From Flagellimonas beolgyonensis (GTDB taxonomy: Bacteria; Bacteroidota; Bacteroidia; Flavobacteriales; Flavobacteriaceae): 64,000 nucleotides of DNA. How positions within the stretch are numbered: position 1 is the stretch's first letter; each line of letters opens with the position of its first letter. A program made the position numbers and the translations under genes. The stretch spans positions 481,679 to 545,678 of the forward strand of contig NZ_RZMY01000006.1 in the NCBI RefSeq assembly GCF_003992615.1, read 5' to 3'. Below are positions 39,409-47,533 of the stretch, one piece after another. The notes beneath the pieces were generated by a model. The model searched no databases. It saw nothing but the letters and a program-made list of their open reading frames with translations, and was not told the origin of the DNA.

Positions 39409-40227
39409 TTGAATAAAAAGAAGATATTGATATTGGGAGCGAGTGGGTTTGTGGGCAATGCCATTTACAAAGAGCTCTGCTCCTATTTTGATACCTACGG
39501 CACGTATTTTTCGAATCGCTCCTTTGCCTCCAATCAACAATACTTCAGATACGATGTGGAAGAGGATGACATCTTTCAACTCTTAGAAAGGATTCGGCCC
39601 GATATCATTATTTCGGCATTGCGAGGTAATTTTCCGGCGCAAATACAAGCGCACCATCACATTATGGAATATTTGGTGACCTCAAAAGCGCGGTTGTATT
39701 TCATTTCATCGGCCAACGTATTTGATGCTTACAGCAAGTTCCCCTCCTATGAATTTGACAAGACACTTTCGGAGAGTGTATATGGTCGTCTCAAAATAAA
39801 GATCGAGAACATGATGATGCGGATGCCCAAGGAAAAATGGGCCATTCTTCGGGTTCCGATGGTCTTTGGAAACACTTCGCCCCGTATTCGGGAAATTAAG
39901 GCCAATCTGGAAAACAAGGAACCCATTGAGGTTTTCCCCAACCTGATCATCAATGTTACGAACGACGACCGACTAACACAGCAATTGCATTACCTCATCA
40001 ATAGGAACAAAACGGGCATTTATCATTTGGGCAGTGAGGACCTCATCCAACATGAAGAGTTCATCAAGGAGGTGATCCAGCGCATGGGCAATTACCATCC
40101 AATCTTTAAACGGGTATACACCACCAACGAGGACCGATATTTGGCTGCATTACCCAAGGAAAATAAACTTCCGAAAAACTTGCGGATCAGTTATCAAGAA
40201 ATCATCGATCATCACATTCCAGTTTAA
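39409..40227 (+). CDS. RmlD-like NAD(P)-dependent sugar-nucleotide reductase / epimerase family protein
   Basis: A 272-residue extended short-chain dehydrogenase. The Rossmann motif GASGFVG is at residues 10-16, the catalytic pair is in VYGRLKIK (YxxxK), and a Ser in YFISSANVF precedes it. The fold resembles dTDP-4-dehydrorhamnose reductase, but the usual rml neighbours are absent, so the substrate is open. The start is TTG at 39409, 7 bases after gcvT with no suitable ATG nearby. Likely co-transcribed with gcvT. Confidence 0.82.
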   Translation: MNKKKILILGASGFVGNAIYKELCSYFDTYGTYFSNRSFASNQQYFRYDVEEDDIFQLLERIRPDIIISALRGNFPAQIQAHHHIMEYLVTSKARLYFISSANVFDAYSKFPSYEFDKTLSESVYGRLKIKIENMMMRMPKEKWAILRVPMVFGNTSPRIREIKANLENKEPIEVFPNLIINVTNDDRLTQQLHYLINRNKTGIYHLGSEDLIQHEEFIKEVIQRMGNYHPIFKRVYTTNEDRYLAALPKENKLPKNLRISYQEIIDHHIPV

Positions 40228-40248
40228 CACCCAGCTTTAATTTTGGTC

Positions 40249-40278
40249 TTGACAAGGGTGCTTTTTTTGTTAAATTTG
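40249..40278 (+). promoter_or_regulatory. Promoter of the yebC gene
   Basis: TTG (40249-40251), 19 bases, TAAATTTG (40271-40278): a full match to the Bacteroidota sigma-A consensus. It lies 26 bases upstream of the ATG at 40304. Confidence 0.75.
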
Positions 40279-40303
40279 CCCTCGTCCATAACAGAAGAAT
40301 ACG

Positions 40304-41014
40304 ATGGGAAGAGCGTTTGAATTTAGGAAAGCACGAAAAATGAAGCGTTGGGCCGCCATGTCCAAAGCTTTTACAAGAATTGGAAAAGATATTGTAATGG
40401 CCGTGAAGGAAGGTGGTCCCGATCCGGATACCAATGCAAAATTGCGCGCCGTTATTCAGAACGCCAAGTCGGTGAACATGCCCAAGGACAATATTGAACG
40501 GGCCATTAAAAGGGCATCGGACAAAAACCAAGGCGATTATAAAGAAGTGCTTTTTGAAGGTTATGCACCCCACGGCATCGCCATTTTGATTGAAACTGCT
40601 ACCGACAACAATACCCGCACCGTGGCCAATATCCGAAGCTATTTCAATAAGTGCAACGGGAGTTTGGGCACCTCGGGTTCCGTGGAATTCATGTTCGACC
40701 ATACCTGTAACTTTACCATAAACGGGGAAGGTATAGACCCAGAGGAACTGGAACTCGAAATGATCGACTTTGGCGCCGAAGAAGTGTTCCTTGACGAGGA
40801 TGGCATCCATATTTATGCCCCGTTCGAAAATTTTGGCGCCATTCAAAAAGAGCTGGAATCCCGTGGTATTGAAATCATCTCTTCCGGTTTTGAACGTATT
40901 CCACAAGTAACCAAGGAGCTTTCCGAGGAAGAAATGGCTGATGTGGAGAAGCTATTGGAGAAAATCGAGGAGGATGATGACGTACAGAACGTTTATCATA
41001 CCATGCAGGAATAG
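40304..41014 (+). CDS. YebC/PmpR family protein
   Basis: A 236-residue protein with the three-domain YebC layout. The start MGRAFEFRKARKMKRW is typical of the Bacteroidota branch. Conserved blocks include KIGKDIVMAVKEGG-like residues, NMPKDNIERAIKRAS, FEGYAPHGIAILIE and NNTRTVANIRSYF. YebC proteins are described both as DNA-binding regulators and as ribosome-associated factors that relieve stalling at proline stretches; which applies here cannot be read from the sequence. It is a single-gene unit with its own promoter and a convergent neighbour 7 bases away. Confidence 0.93.
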   Translation: MGRAFEFRKARKMKRWAAMSKAFTRIGKDIVMAVKEGGPDPDTNAKLRAVIQNAKSVNMPKDNIERAIKRASDKNQGDYKEVLFEGYAPHGIAILIETATDNNTRTVANIRSYFNKCNGSLGTSGSVEFMFDHTCNFTINGEGIDPEELELEMIDFGAEEVFLDEDGIHIYAPFENFGAIQKELESRGIEIISSGFERIPQVTKELSEEEMADVEKLLEKIEEDDDVQNVYHTMQE

Positions 41015-41021
41015 AAATCAA

Positions 41022-43703
41022 TTACTGCACCTCGGAAGCCGATACCTTAAATAGTTCATGGTTCACATCCTTTAGACCCAATCTGAACAATTGTACTTCT
41101 TGGGTTTCTGTTGGCAACCCAAAATCAAAAAAGATGGTGGCCTTTATGTATGTCGGGGTCAAATCTTTATTGCCCCTATATTTTACATTGACCAGCCAAG
41201 GTTTGAACATCGCATCCTCCCTTAAAATTTCAAACTGTTTGGATCCCAAATAAGCAATGTTTTGCCCTAAGTTGGATTCTTCCCAATTATCCCATGTAAA
41301 AAATCTTTGGTCTTTATCCACAAACTGAAGCACAAAGTTTGCGGAAGGGTCGTTCCATTCAAAAACGATCCGGATTTTCCGATCAACATTCTTCTCGGCA
41401 TTAACATCCAAGGGCATTTCCAATTGAAGTTCATCCCCATGTTGCTTCAAAAGATTATCAAAATCCGTTGCGATAACTTCATGGGTAACATTGGTGTCAG
41501 GAGTCAAGAAATTTTTCTCCAACAAATACATATAGCGTGAATAGATACCTGCTGCTTTTGCATATTCCTTGTTATCCAGATAAGAGCGGGCCAAACTCAT
41601 ATACGATTGGGAAGCATTCGGATACTCCTTATAGTTTTGTTTGTGCAACGGAACTGCTTTTTGCATTTTTCCATTTCTTTCAAAAACATAGGCAAGGGCC
41701 CTTCTTAATTTGGCCTCACTCTCCAATACGGCATTGCCATCCTCCAATATTTTTAAGGTTATCCCTTCATCCTTCCAATTCTTCATAAAATAATCCAGCG
41801 CATCCAAATAGAAATACGGAAAAGTGCCGTACATTTTTTTGTATTCCCCGTAAATTTTGACAGCAGTATCGAATGATGGGGCACTGTTCAAATCCGACAA
41901 GTAGCCCGGTAGACTTTTGTCATATTCTGATTTGGTTAGGGCATCACTTTTATAGGCATTGTCTGTTCGCACCAAGGGATCTTGTTGCAATGTTCCTGCC
42001 CTCGGAGAGAAATTGGAGTTTCTTGTATTGATGATGAAAAGCCCACCGGCGGCAATACTTCCATATTTTCTTACAGCCGCCATACCCGGGAGTTTAGCAA
42101 TTCTCTGAATATCTGCCACGTTGATCATATCCGGAATTTGGGTAAAGATTTGCCCATCCACTTCATAGATGGCAGGCTGCTCGTTAAGAATGGATGTCCT
42201 TCCCCTTAAGTAGATAACCGATTGGGCACCGCTGATGTAATTGTCATCTACGACTTGGACTCCGGAGAAACTCTGTTGCAATAAAAGTTTTAGATTTACT
42301 GCAGTAGCGGTTCTATCACTAAAATCCACAACCTGCATATTCACGCCGGCTGTTTCCTTGTCCAACGTTCCAAAAGCTGATTTCATTAATCCTTTATCGA
42401 TATTGTAATCCTCAAATTTTTGTTTTTCGGTTCGTTTTAATCTTTTGTTGGCCGTCACTACCACATTTTCCAATTGATTGGCTTTTGGCAAAAGGGAAAT
42501 GTTAAGTATGGTAGTGGATTCCTCCACTTCCTTTGTCTCAGGTTCCATCCCCAAAAAGGAATAATTGATCTTATCCCCAACTTTGGCCATGATAACATAT
42601 CTTCCGTAAGCATCGGTGATGGTACTTTTTCCCATTCCGGCAACTTGAACTGCCACATTGGATACGGGCTCACCTTCATGAAAAACAAACCCTGTAATTT
42701 CCTTAAAAACCGAAGCGTTGACCTTGGTCAAATGCTCCAACGGATTTGTATTGTCGATACTATGGTCCAAAGCAGCCAATGTTTTTTCCTTGCGCAAGGT
42801 CGATACATCATCCACTTGCAATAATACACTGGTCTCCACCGAAAAGGTCATCGCATCACCCCTAAAACGCTCCCATTCGCCTTGACTGGCATATCTACGA
42901 TAAGACGTACCAGGTGTGCTGGTTGCTGCCAAAACCAAACCTATTTCACCTCCGCCATAAACTTTCAACAATTCCAGACCAATCATAAAATCATCTTGGA
43001 CAAAAATCCCATGACTGCGAAGATCAACCACTTCCTCCCCTTCCTTAACTTTGATTGTGTGAAATATGTTTGACCTGTTCAATTTTTTTTCGGGCACCAT
43101 AGAGTTGCCTTCGTACACATTTACCCGCATCAAAAGACTATCTGAAGTGTTTCCTTTTACAAGGAAGTGAAATTGGTTGAGTGTCCTAGGTTGTTTGTTC
43201 ACTTTAATCTTGGTGACCAACTCACCTCCCAGCGAACCATTTCCCTTCCAATACCCCAATTTTAAGTTACTATCATATAAATAACCAACGCGTTCCAACT
43301 TTGAGCTTCTTTCACTGGATACCACTACTTCATTTAAAACGGTGATATCGGGTTGCAGGTAAATCTTGGTAAAGCCAGACCCCGTTAATTTGGCCAAATC
43401 GAACTTTTTGGTGGAATAACCGATGGATGAGATTTGCACAATGGCATCTGAAGGGATGTTCTTTTCAAATATTAAATGAAAATTTCCATTCTCGTTGCTC
43501 ACGGTGCCGATACTCTCGGCTAAAATTCCAATATTCACAAAAGGGATGGGCAATCCCGTGGTTTCATCCAACACTGTTCCCCTGATCTCTTGTTCGACCT
43601 GCGAGTATGCAAACTGAAAAAAAACAAAAACAAAAAAAAGGCCGATGTTGTGCAATAGTCGTGAACCGTGTTTCCGTGAAACCACAGTATTGGTAGCTAT
43701 CAT
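41022..43703 (-). CDS. Exported carboxypeptidase-regulatory/TonB-plug domain protein with no beta-barrel
   Basis: An 893-residue protein with a signal peptide (residues 1-35, ending AYSQ). A CarboxypepD_reg-like domain (about 40-115, IRGTVLDETTGLPIPFVNIGI) and a second one (about 330-405, ITGFVFHEGEPVSNVAVQV) are followed by a TonB-receptor plug-like domain (about 430-565, SGAQSVIYLRGRTSIL...IPDMINVADIQRIAKLPG...AAGGLFIINTR). After that, where a ~600-residue barrel would be expected, there are helical TPR-like repeats (about 640-730) and a beta-rich end. It is therefore not a transporter itself; it may act as a surface or periplasmic partner of one. The signal region is coded by A8-C-A5-C-A8 (plus strand), a possible slippage site. 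Function unknown. Confidence 0.82.
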   Translation of the reverse strand: MIATNTVVSRKHGSRLLHNIGLFFVFVFFQFAYSQVEQEIRGTVLDETTGLPIPFVNIGILAESIGTVSNENGNFHLIFEKNIPSDAIVQISSIGYSTKKFDLAKLTGSGFTKIYLQPDITVLNEVVVSSERSSKLERVGYLYDSNLKLGYWKGNGSLGGELVTKIKVNKQPRTLNQFHFLVKGNTSDSLLMRVNVYEGNSMVPEKKLNRSNIFHTIKVKEGEEVVDLRSHGIFVQDDFMIGLELLKVYGGGEIGLVLAATSTPGTSYRRYASQGEWERFRGDAMTFSVETSVLLQVDDVSTLRKEKTLAALDHSIDNTNPLEHLTKVNASVFKEITGFVFHEGEPVSNVAVQVAGMGKSTITDAYGRYVIMAKVGDKINYSFLGMEPETKEVEESTTILNISLLPKANQLENVVVTANKRLKRTEKQKFEDYNIDKGLMKSAFGTLDKETAGVNMQVVDFSDRTATAVNLKLLLQQSFSGVQVVDDNYISGAQSVIYLRGRTSILNEQPAIYEVDGQIFTQIPDMINVADIQRIAKLPGMAAVRKYGSIAAGGLFIINTRNSNFSPRAGTLQQDPLVRTDNAYKSDALTKSEYDKSLPGYLSDLNSAPSFDTAVKIYGEYKKMYGTFPYFYLDALDYFMKNWKDEGITLKILEDGNAVLESEAKLRRALAYVFERNGKMQKAVPLHKQNYKEYPNASQSYMSLARSYLDNKEYAKAAGIYSRYMYLLEKNFLTPDTNVTHEVIATDFDNLLKQHGDELQLEMPLDVNAEKNVDRKIRIVFEWNDPSANFVLQFVDKDQRFFTWDNWEESNLGQNIAYLGSKQFEILREDAMFKPWLVNVKYRGNKDLTPTYIKATIFFDFGLPTETQEVQLFRLGLKDVNHELFKVSASEVQ

Positions 43704-43737
43704 AGAATGGTCTTAAGGTGTTTCTTACAAGATACCA

Positions 43738-43762
43738 TTTTTGTCCAGAAGACGGACAAAAA
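43738..43762. promoter_or_regulatory. Palindrome upstream of the plug-domain gene, possible operator
   Basis: Inverted repeat TTTTTGTCC / GGACAAAAA (9 bases per arm, 7-base spacer), 35-60 bases before the start codon of the plug-domain gene. It lacks a T-tail on either strand in the right place, so it looks like a protein-binding site rather than a terminator. Confidence 0.4.
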
Positions 43763-43790
43763 ATGCAATTAACCCATTAAAATTTAGAGT

Positions 43791-44327
43791 TTAAAAACTG
43801 TATTCTGGAATCTTTCCCTTTACTCCTTTAAAAAACGTATGGATTTTTAGAAAATCGGCTTCCTGTTCGGTTGGTAGGAAGGGATCGGCGATTTTCACTT
43901 GCTTATTGCCAAAATCAAAGGCAACCATAACAATGGGTACGTTTGCTTTTTGTGCAATATGATAAAAGCCAGTTCGCAGTTTATCCACTTTTTTTCGTGT
44001 TCCCTCTGGTGCCAAGGCAAATCGAAACACCTTTCTTTCCTTAAAGATTTGAACAACACTGTCCACCGTATTGGAATTTTTGGAACGATCCACCGGGGCA
44101 CCGCCTGTCCACCTGAAAAACCATCCAAACGGTGGTTTGAACAAGCTTTTCTTGCCAATGTAATTGATTTCAAGGTTCATTACCTTTCGCACCAACAAAC
44201 CCAAGAAAAAATCCCACCAATGGGTATGTGGAACCACGATAATGACACATTTATCCAAATCCGGAAAATGGCCCACCAGTTTCCAGCCCAAAACCTTGAA
44301 GTATAAAAATTTGGCCAGTCGGTGCAT
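43791..44327 (-). CDS. PlsC-like 1-acylglycerol-3-phosphate acyltransferase family protein
   Basis: A 178-residue small acyltransferase. The catalytic HX4D motif is His34-THWW-Asp39, the substrate-binding GGAPVDR lies at 75-81, and the motif PEGTR at 107-111. There is no long membrane anchor, which is typical of the short Bacteroidota form. Family members acylate lysophosphatidate or related lipids at the inner membrane. It is the last of a leftward run (DUF4126, kdsB, HAD, kdnB, acyltransferase), so a role in envelope lipid synthesis is likely. Confidence 0.88.
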   Translation of the reverse strand: MHRLAKFLYFKVLGWKLVGHFPDLDKCVIIVVPHTHWWDFFLGLLVRKVMNLEINYIGKKSLFKPPFGWFFRWTGGAPVDRSKNSNTVDSVVQIFKERKVFRFALAPEGTRKKVDKLRTGFYHIAQKANVPIVMVAFDFGNKQVKIADPFLPTEQEADFLKIHTFFKGVKGKIPEYSF

Positions 44328-44368
44328 ATTCGCGTTTTTAATCTACTGTTTCAGTTGGGAACAATGAC

Positions 44369-45496
44369 CTATATTTTTTGGAACATGGCTTGCAGCCGTT
44401 CAGGGGTAATGGTCTTTTTCCAATCGGGCCCCAGAGCATTTTCCCACAGTGCTTCAAGCCCCAAGGAAACATTGACCATGATATCGAAATCGTCTTGTGT
44501 TAAATTGGCACAGATTCCCTTGGGCAATTCGATACCATGTTTGGCCATCATCTGATTAAACTGTGCTACCCCTTCCGGATAAAATTCTTCCAAATGCTGG
44601 AACACCAAACAGTTTCCAATGCCATGTTTTACCCCTAGCAGGTAGGAAAGACCGTAACTCATGGCATGGGCAATCCCCACTTGCGAATAGGCAATGCTCA
44701 TGCCACCGTGCCAAGAGGCCATCATCAATTTTTCCCTTGATTCTTCCTCAGGGATATCGCCCAAAAACACTTCGAGACATAGTTCCATGGCCTTCTCCCC
44801 ATAACTTTGGCTAAAGGCATTCAAATATGTACCGGTCAGAGATTCCACGCAATGGATAAAACAATCCATTCCGGTGTAGAACCATTGTTCCTTGGGTACG
44901 GTTTTGGTAAAATCCGGATCTAACAACACTTGATCATAGGTAGTGTAATCGGAGTTAATGCCCAGTTTTTTATCTGGACCCAACAACACTGTTGTTCGGG
45001 ACACTTCTGCCCCTGTTCCACTTATGGTTGGGATACCGAGATGGTACAAAGCGGGTCTAGTGACCAAATCCCATCCTTGGTAATCTTTGGCCACTCCATG
45101 GTTGTTCAACATAATGGAAACGGCCTTGGCCAAATCGAGCAGGGTTCCACCACCAATACCTATTATTCCAGAGGGTAATTCGTCATATTTTTCCTTGATT
45201 CGTGCCACCAAAGCATCCACTTGCGCTGTCTTGGGCTCCTCATCGGCTGAAATAAAAATGACCTCATCGTTGAACATCAAGGGCAGTTGCTTTGCGAACC
45301 CCTTGTTTTCAAAAAAATCGTCCACCAAAAATATGAACGGTGCCTCTGAACTCTTCCGAACGGGCAATAGAATATCTCCCAATTGCGAAAAGCATCCCGA
45401 ACCAAAAATTACACGGGGTACCATTGGAAAATTACGGTATCTTGTTTTAGTCTGCGGGATTGTTTTTTTGTTTCTCAAATTACTTGCTGTCTTCAT
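44369..45496 (-). CDS. kdnB: Iron-containing alcohol dehydrogenase, likely Kdo 8-oxidase KdnB
   Basis: A 375-residue group III metal-dependent alcohol dehydrogenase. The NAD loop is GIGGGTLLD (113-121), and metal ligands Asp211, His215, His277 and His291 are all present. The N-terminal block RNFPMVPRVIFGSGCFSQLG resembles KdnB, which oxidises Kdo at C8 before the aminotransferase KdnA makes 8-amino-Kdo in Shewanella. Its position beside kdsB supports this assignment, but the exact substrate is inferred. The start overlaps the end of the HAD gene by 17 bases. KdnA is not in the window. Confidence 0.82.
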   Translation of the reverse strand: MKTASNLRNKKTIPQTKTRYRNFPMVPRVIFGSGCFSQLGDILLPVRKSSEAPFIFLVDDFFENKGFAKQLPLMFNDEVIFISADEEPKTAQVDALVARIKEKYDELPSGIIGIGGGTLLDLAKAVSIMLNNHGVAKDYQGWDLVTRPALYHLGIPTISGTGAEVSRTTVLLGPDKKLGINSDYTTYDQVLLDPDFTKTVPKEQWFYTGMDCFIHCVESLTGTYLNAFSQSYGEKAMELCLEVFLGDIPEEESREKLMMASWHGGMSIAYSQVGIAHAMSYGLSYLLGVKHGIGNCLVFQHLEEFYPEGVAQFNQMMAKHGIELPKGICANLTQDDFDIMVNVSLGLEALWENALGPDWKKTITPERLQAMFQKI

Positions 45497-46199
45497 TAAT
45501 TATCAAATACTTCAAAATATCCTTGAGGCTGTTCAGTTTTAAATGGTCGTTCACCAGTTCGTCCTCTTCCACCATCTCATGGGCCCATGTGGTATGGAAA
45601 GGAACATGAACTGCTTTTGCGCCAATGTTCAAAATAGGCAATACATCCGATTTTAACGAATTCCCGATCATCAAGAATTCCTTTACATCGATGTTCAAAT
45701 GTTCCAAGAGATTGCTATAATTTGTTTCTTTTTTATCGCTCAATACTTCCACGTGGTGGAAATATTTGGATAGGCCCGACCGTTCCAATTTTCGTTCCTG
45801 ATCCAACAGATCGCCCTTGGTCAATACAATCAATCGATACCTGCCCACCAATTTGGAAAGCACTTCTTCCACCCCATCCAACAGTTCCACCGGATGGGCT
45901 ATCATTTGCTTGCCCAAAGTAAGGATTTCGGTAATGGTCTCCTGCGGGACTTGGTTGTTGGAAAGGTCCAATGCGGATTCAATCATGGAGAGCATAAAAC
46001 CTTTTATGCCATAACCATATAGATCGAGGTTATCCATCTCCATTTTGAAGAGCTCTTGGTCCACCTTGTTCTTAGTCTCGTAATCTTCCAACAGTTCGGC
46101 AAACTTTTCCTCCGTTTCCCGAAAATAGGTTTCGTTTACCCAAAGGGTATCGTCGGCATCAAAACCAATGACCTTTATGTTCGAGAAATCTACTTCCAT
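45480..46199 (-). CDS. HAD-family hydrolase between kdsB and kdnB
   Basis: A 239-residue HAD phosphatase-like protein. Motif I is FDADDTLW (residues 14-21) with the nucleophile and acid Asp; motif II is VLTKGD; the motif III Lys is in the DKKETNYS region; motif IV is MIGNSLKSD. An insert of helical cap follows motif I, as in YjjG-type enzymes. It is not the small capless KdsC type that makes Kdo from Kdo-8-P. It overlaps kdsB by 10 bases and kdnB by 17, so it is translated with the Kdo genes and may act on a related sugar phosphate; that is inferred. Confidence 0.85.
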   Translation of the reverse strand: MEVDFSNIKVIGFDADDTLWVNETYFRETEEKFAELLEDYETKNKVDQELFKMEMDNLDLYGYGIKGFMLSMIESALDLSNNQVPQETITEILTLGKQMIAHPVELLDGVEEVLSKLVGRYRLIVLTKGDLLDQERKLERSGLSKYFHHVEVLSDKKETNYSNLLEHLNIDVKEFLMIGNSLKSDVLPILNIGAKAVHVPFHTTWAHEMVEEDELVNDHLKLNSLKDILKYLIINEDSK

Positions 46200-46918
46200 A
46201 CCTTTCTTGCGCGATCTAAGTCCTCCGGCGTATCAATTTCTATACCTGTTACATGGGTTTCCACCATTTTTATCTTTTTGCCATATTCCAAAAATCGTAT
46301 GGCTTCAATTTTTTCCTTGGCCTCCAAGGTCAACATGGGCAATCGTTTAAAATCCATTAGTGCCCGTTTTCGAAAGGCATAGATGCCTTTGTGCTTATAA
46401 TAGGTTGCCTCCACTTCCTCGTCCCTTGGATAGGGAATGGGCGAACGTGAGAAATACAAGGCAAAGTTTTGGTTGTCCACGATTACCTTTACTGTATTTG
46501 GATTGGCAATTTCCTCCCATTCGGAAATGGGCGTCATTAAGGAGGCCAAATCAATTTCCCTTTCCGTATCCGCTTTAAATACATCAATGATCTTTTCAAG
46601 GCTCACCGCATCTATAAAAGGTTCGTCGCCCTGCACATTGATCACAATGTCGACCTCCATATCCTCCACTGCCTCCGCAATACGATCGCTGCCGCTTTCG
46701 TGTTTTTGTTTGCTCATGATTACCTTGCCGCCAATTGCACTGATAACTTCTGAGATAACCTCACTGTCGGTCACTACATAAACTTCATCAAATAATTGTG
46801 TGTTCACCGCTGCTTCATAGGTTCTTACAATAACAGGTTTGCCGCCAAGGTCCTGCATTAATTTGGCGGGGAACCTAGAGGCTTGATACCGTGCGGGAAT
46901 CATGGAAATTATCTTCAC
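46190..46918 (-). CDS. kdsB: 3-deoxy-manno-octulosonate cytidylyltransferase
   Basis: A 242-residue CMP-Kdo synthetase that activates Kdo (or 8-amino-Kdo) with CTP for lipopolysaccharide assembly. Key blocks: [15 protein letters not shown] at the N-terminus, [29 protein letters not shown] and the C-terminal [14 protein letters not shown]. Length is normal. The start codon is GTG (46918-46916). Together with kdnB it suggests an 8-amino-Kdo branch, in which KdsB homologues prefer the amino sugar. It follows the DUF4126 gene by 21 bases. Confidence 0.95.
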   Translation of the reverse strand: MKIISMIPARYQASRFPAKLMQDLGGKPVIVRTYEAAVNTQLFDEVYVVTDSEVISEVISAIGGKVIMSKQKHESGSDRIAEAVEDMEVDIVINVQGDEPFIDAVSLEKIIDVFKADTEREIDLASLMTPISEWEEIANPNTVKVIVDNQNFALYFSRSPIPYPRDEEVEATYYKHKGIYAFRKRALMDFKRLPMLTLEAKEKIEAIRFLEYGKKIKMVETHVTGIEIDTPEDLDRARKVWK

Positions 46919-46939
46919 TATTAGTTTGAATTGATTAGG

Positions 46940-47509
46940 TTATCGTTTTGGACGTAGTTTTCTATAAATGCTAAATATGACCAACAGTATAATGATGACC
47001 AATATCGCTGCAATGGGCGGCACTAGGATTGATGCAGTGCTCACCACCACCGCTGTACCGGTCTCCAATGTGGACACAATGGGATTGGCAAGGCCTCCCG
47101 TGGTTGCCGAGGAAGTCAATCTTCCCGTCGCATTGGCCCCTTTAATGGCTGTTGCCGTACCACCACCTGCAATAATCGCCAAAGACCATGTTACCACCGG
47201 ATCCAAATTGGTGATTGTGGATACCATAACGGCAGTACCTGCAATACCGGCCAATGGCAAGGCCAGTCCATCCAGGACATTGTCCACCCAAGGGATAAAA
47301 TAGGCGAAAATTTCCACCACAGTGGCCACACCAAAGGTGATGAGCGCCGTCAAACTTCCTATCCATTGCCAGGATTCATTCAGTTCCCATACCCCAAAAT
47401 AAGCTGCCAAACTTAGGGCAAACAAGGGGAGGAATATGCGGAAACCTACCGAAGCGGCAAGCCCGATTCCCAAAAAAATACTGATTATGGTGTTAGGTTC
47501 AATGTTCAT
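46940..47509 (-). CDS. DUF4126 membrane protein
   Basis: A 189-residue, Gly/Ala/Thr-rich membrane protein with about five hydrophobic helices and a basic end (YRKLRPKR). The motifs GIGLAASVGFRIFLPLFALSLAA and IPWVDNVLDGLALPLAGIAG match the DUF4126 family. Function unknown. It lies 24 bases after the helicase gene and 21 bases before kdsB, so it is probably part of that transcript; the sequence does not show a link to Kdo. Confidence 0.85.
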   Translation of the reverse strand: MNIEPNTIISIFLGIGLAASVGFRIFLPLFALSLAAYFGVWELNESWQWIGSLTALITFGVATVVEIFAYFIPWVDNVLDGLALPLAGIAGTAVMVSTITNLDPVVTWSLAIIAGGGTATAIKGANATGRLTSSATTGGLANPIVSTLETGTAVVVSTASILVPPIAAILVIIILLVIFSIYRKLRPKR

Positions 47510-47533
47510 GGTTAGGTCTAATTTAGGGTATTC

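Noticed and set aside
40202..40906. Minus-strand 234-codon frame across the yebC gene
   Set aside because: yebC has full family motifs and its own promoter; the opposite frame has none.
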